The translations under genes were made by a program, and so were the position numbers. Under the pieces are notes generated by a model. That model had not been told where the DNA came from and searched no databases. It saw nothing but the letters and a program-made list of their open reading frames with translations. Shown one piece after another: positions 5,647 through 7,410 of a DNA stretch of 7,410 nucleotides. Source of the DNA: an uncultured Rhodobacter sp. (GTDB lineage: Bacteria > Pseudomonadota > Alphaproteobacteria > Rhodobacterales > Rhodobacteraceae); assembly GCA_937901435.1 (NCBI GenBank), contig CALGTJ010000295.1, positions 1 through 7,410 on the forward strand, in the 5' to 3' direction. The stretch's first letter is position 1; each line of letters starts with the position of its first letter.

Positions 5647-6303
5647 TCACGAGGGACGCTTTGCCAGCCGATGACGACGATACACCTCGATCATCCAGCC
5701 CAGCATCACCGCGTTCAGGATGTGCCACAGGAAATGCGTGCCCAGCGGGATGCTGTCACAAAGCAACTCATCGGTGCTGCGCGCAATCAGTGACACGACC
5801 AAGATCCCCGCTCCAATTGCCAAACCGCGTGATGTCTGTTTTGCACGATTTCGCAGGGCGAACGCGTAGAGGCCGATCAGCAAGGGAACTGGCCAGTACT
5901 GACCGGAAATTGCAAACAACGGCAGTTGGTTGAAGGCCACAGTTGCCAGATAGCTGTAAGGGAAATAAAGCGCCGTGGCCCCGATTGCATAAATCCAACT
6001 TAAGTTCCAAAAGTGCAAGTTGGCCGCGAACACATAGATCAGGATGAACAGCGCAATGGGGGCCACATCCAGCACCGCCGCCCAGATCATCGCATGGGTG
6101 TGGAACAGAAACGACCCCACACCGATCACCGCCAACAGCGCGATCATCCCCCCAGCCAGCGGCAAATCCGCCCCGCGACAGCGCCGCCACATCACAAAGG
6201 CCGCGATCAAAAAAGCCGCATTGGTCAGGGCATTGACCGGCTCTGACCAATAGGACGCATCCGTGCGTTCGCAATAGGCGTCAACAATCGTAAACCAACC
6301 CAC
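5647..6303 (-). CDS. Ceramidase-family (CREST) integral membrane hydrolase
   Basis: A 218-residue polytopic membrane protein with about seven hydrophobic segments and a complete CREST-superfamily metal site. An N-terminal acidic cluster lies around YCE (10-12) and SEPVNALTN (20-28), the region that binds calcium in eukaryotic alkaline ceramidases. GSFLFH provides Ser64 and His68, LDVAP provides Asp79, and HFLWH provides His190 and His194. The spacing His68-Asp79 (11) and His190-His194 (4) equals that of human ACER3. Eukaryotic members cleave the amide bond of ceramides; the substrate of bacterial members of this type is not known to me. The start is GTG at 6303, directly before the conserved N-terminus; no ATG is available before the first motif. 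It diverges from the UPF0173 gene with 57 bases between starts. Confidence 0.88.
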   Translation of the reverse strand: MGWFTIVDAYCERTDASYWSEPVNALTNAAFLIAAFVMWRRCRGADLPLAGGMIALLAVIGVGSFLFHTHAMIWAAVLDVAPIALFILIYVFAANLHFWNLSWIYAIGATALYFPYSYLATVAFNQLPLFAISGQYWPVPLLIGLYAFALRNRAKQTSRGLAIGAGILVVSLIARSTDELLCDSIPLGTHFLWHILNAVMLGWMIEVYRRHRLAKRPS

Positions 6304-6331
6304 GTGACAGCGCCCCCTTACCTGCTATCCT
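6304..6331 (+). promoter_or_regulatory. Candidate promoter of the UPF0173 hydrolase gene
   Basis: GTGACA (6304-6309) and TATCCT (6326-6331) are 16 bases apart and would start transcription about 20-25 bases before the ATG at 6361. The -35 abuts the GTG start codon of the divergent ceramidase-like gene. No equally good promoter for that gene is visible in the 57-base gap. Confidence 0.4.
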
Positions 6332-6360
6332 TGCCCCAAGCATGACATAGGAGACGCGCA

Positions 6361-7053
6361 ATGAAAATCATCTGGCTGGGTCACGGATCGTTCCGCATCG
6401 AGATCGAGGATCAGGTTCTGCTGATCGACCCTTGGTTGACCGGCAACCCGGTTCTGCCCGCTGACGACCACGAGCGCGCAGTGGCCGGTGGCACCCATCT
6501 GGTGCTGACCCATGCGCATTTTGACCATATCGCGGATATGCAGCCCCTGTCGTGCAAGCTGGGGATTCCCGTCGTCGGGCAATACGACATGATGAGCCAT
6601 TGGGCCGACAACGAGGGCATAGAGACTATAGGCTTTAACAAGGGCGGCACGGTGATGCTGGGCAAGGTGGCCCTGTCCATGGTGCCTGCCTCGCACAGCT
6701 CTTCTATCGGCTCAGCGGACGGACCCAAGGCGGCAGGCAGCGAGGTCGGCTATATGATCCGCGGCGAGGGCCATACGATCTATATATCCGGTGATACCGC
6801 GATCATGGCGGATATGGACTGGATGGGCGAGTATTACAAACCTGACATCGGCATCCTGTCGGCAGGCGGGCATTTCACCATGGACATGGCCGGGGCCGCC
6901 TATGCAGCCAAGCGGTACTTTGACTTCAAAACCGTGATCCCCTGCCACTACCGCACCTTCCCCCTGCTGGAACAAAACGCCGACGTGCTGGCCGCTGGCC
7001 TGCCCGATGTGAACGTCATCGAACCAGAGGTGATGCAGGCGATAGAGATTTAG
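6361..7053 (+). CDS. UPF0173 metal-dependent hydrolase (metallo-beta-lactamase fold)
   Basis: Cytoplasmic protein of 230 residues, the usual UPF0173 length, with no signal peptide. Metal-binding signatures are all present: THAHFDH (His51, His53, Asp55, His56), SH at 111-112, SGDTA with Asp145, GGHFTMD with His171, and PCHYRTFPLL with His196. It begins MKIIWLGHGSFRIE and carries the IDPWLTGNP element shared by the family. The physiological substrate of UPF0173 proteins is not established; a two-metal hydrolase is the safe description. The start is supported by AGGAG (6349-6353) seven bases upstream. The TAG stop overlaps the stop of the convergent gene by four bases. Confidence 0.95.
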   Translation: MKIIWLGHGSFRIEIEDQVLLIDPWLTGNPVLPADDHERAVAGGTHLVLTHAHFDHIADMQPLSCKLGIPVVGQYDMMSHWADNEGIETIGFNKGGTVMLGKVALSMVPASHSSSIGSADGPKAAGSEVGYMIRGEGHTIYISGDTAIMADMDWMGEYYKPDIGILSAGGHFTMDMAGAAYAAKRYFDFKTVIPCHYRTFPLLEQNADVLAAGLPDVNVIEPEVMQAIEI

Positions 7054-7410
7054 ATCCGATCACGGATCGCCGTCACACCCCACCAAATCCCGTAGAAAAT
7101 CGTCGCGACACTGAAATACGCAACCACCATTCTCAACGCGTTAATCGGGATGACACCATTGGTCAGATCATACACGAAACCGCTGCCCGAGTATTCGCCA
7201 AGCCCCAAAATCACAAACGCAGCGATGGCACCGCTTATGACTTTGCCAAAGCGAAACTTTTGGATGCCCATGAAAGGCAAACCCCAGTAAACCATCAAAG
7301 GAAGAAGGAAAGCGTAGGAAGACACCGGGCTAAGCGCACTCCACGCAATGACTGTAAGCGGTGGTGTCTCGAAACTGGTAGAAATTCTCTGGCGGCGTCT
7401 CCGAGCATGT
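7050..7410 (-). CDS. Small unrecognised membrane protein, 5' end probably beyond the window
   Basis: The frame is open from the right edge to TAA (7052-7050). A GTG at 7325-7323 could start a 91-residue protein. However, the hydrophobic stretch already begins upstream of it (VIAWSALSPVSSYAFLLPL), and no good ribosome site precedes the GTG, so I read the gene as running on past 7410. About three membrane segments follow, counted from the GTG: residues 3-19, 29-43 and 62-84, with a short basic end IRDRI. I recognise no family. Codons are less GC-rich at the third position than in neighbours (many TTG, CTT, TTT, GGT, GTT), which may reflect transfer. It converges with the UPF0173 gene, and there is no room for a terminator between them. 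Confidence 0.6.
   Translation of the reverse strand, partial: HARRRRQRISTSFETPPLTVIAWSALSPVSSYAFLLPLMVYWGLPFMGIQKFRFGKVISGAIAAFVILGLGEYSGSGFVYDLTNGVIPINALRMVVAYFSVATIFYGIWWGVTAIRDRI

Noticed and set aside
5601..5650. Repeated GCCTGC/CTGCAG elements between the ceramidase-like gene and gatC as a terminator or attachment site
   Set aside because: The copies are short and mostly direct, with no T tract and no integrase or duplicated flank; they are compatible with chance in GC-rich DNA.
1..7410. CRISPR array, transposon, prophage or tRNA genes
   Set aside because: No regularly spaced repeats, transposase or integrase motifs, terminal inverted repeats or cloverleaf sequences were seen on either strand.

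Overview
The window looks like chromosome from a marine alphaproteobacterium of the Rhodobacterales (Roseobacter group). The reasons are the high-GC coding style, an alphaproteobacterial type-A RNase P RNA, a cysteine-free L33, a gatC-gatA pair without gatB, and the overall look of the proteins. The assignment is by recognition only; no search was run.

Layout, left to right. The left edge holds the 3' end of a Bax-inhibitor-1-type membrane protein (+) with a strong terminator. Everything from about 300 to 6303 is on the minus strand. In transcription order this is: a CREST/ceramidase-family membrane hydrolase (GTG start); gatC and gatA, overlapping by one base; a small lipoprotein with a C-terminal DPDGDGxxC element; a zinc peptidoglycan amidase that starts with TTG directly after the lipoprotein stop codon; the RNase P RNA gene rnpB, with its own promoter embedded in the amidase stop codon and its own terminator; rpmG (L33), with its own promoter and terminator; a roughly 450-base gap with repeats and no recognisable gene; and phnX (phosphonoacetaldehyde hydrolase), which converges on the left-edge gene. 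At the right, a UPF0173 metallo-beta-lactamase-fold hydrolase (+) diverges from the ceramidase-like gene. It overlaps by 4 bases the end of a convergent small membrane protein that is still open at the right edge.

Function. Most of this is housekeeping: tRNA-dependent amidation (GatCA), tRNA 5' processing (rnpB), the ribosome (L33), and cell-wall turnover (amidase plus lipoprotein). PhnX adds C-P bond cleavage for 2-aminoethylphosphonate use, but no phnW or transporter lies in the window. I do not see a clear new defence, mobile or biosynthetic system, and there is no CRISPR array, integrase or transposase. The points most worth a second look are: the lipoprotein and amidase reading frames separated by a single in-frame TGA; the ceramidase-like enzyme of unknown substrate; the unexplained repeat-bearing gap upstream of phnX; and the compact rnpB promoter.
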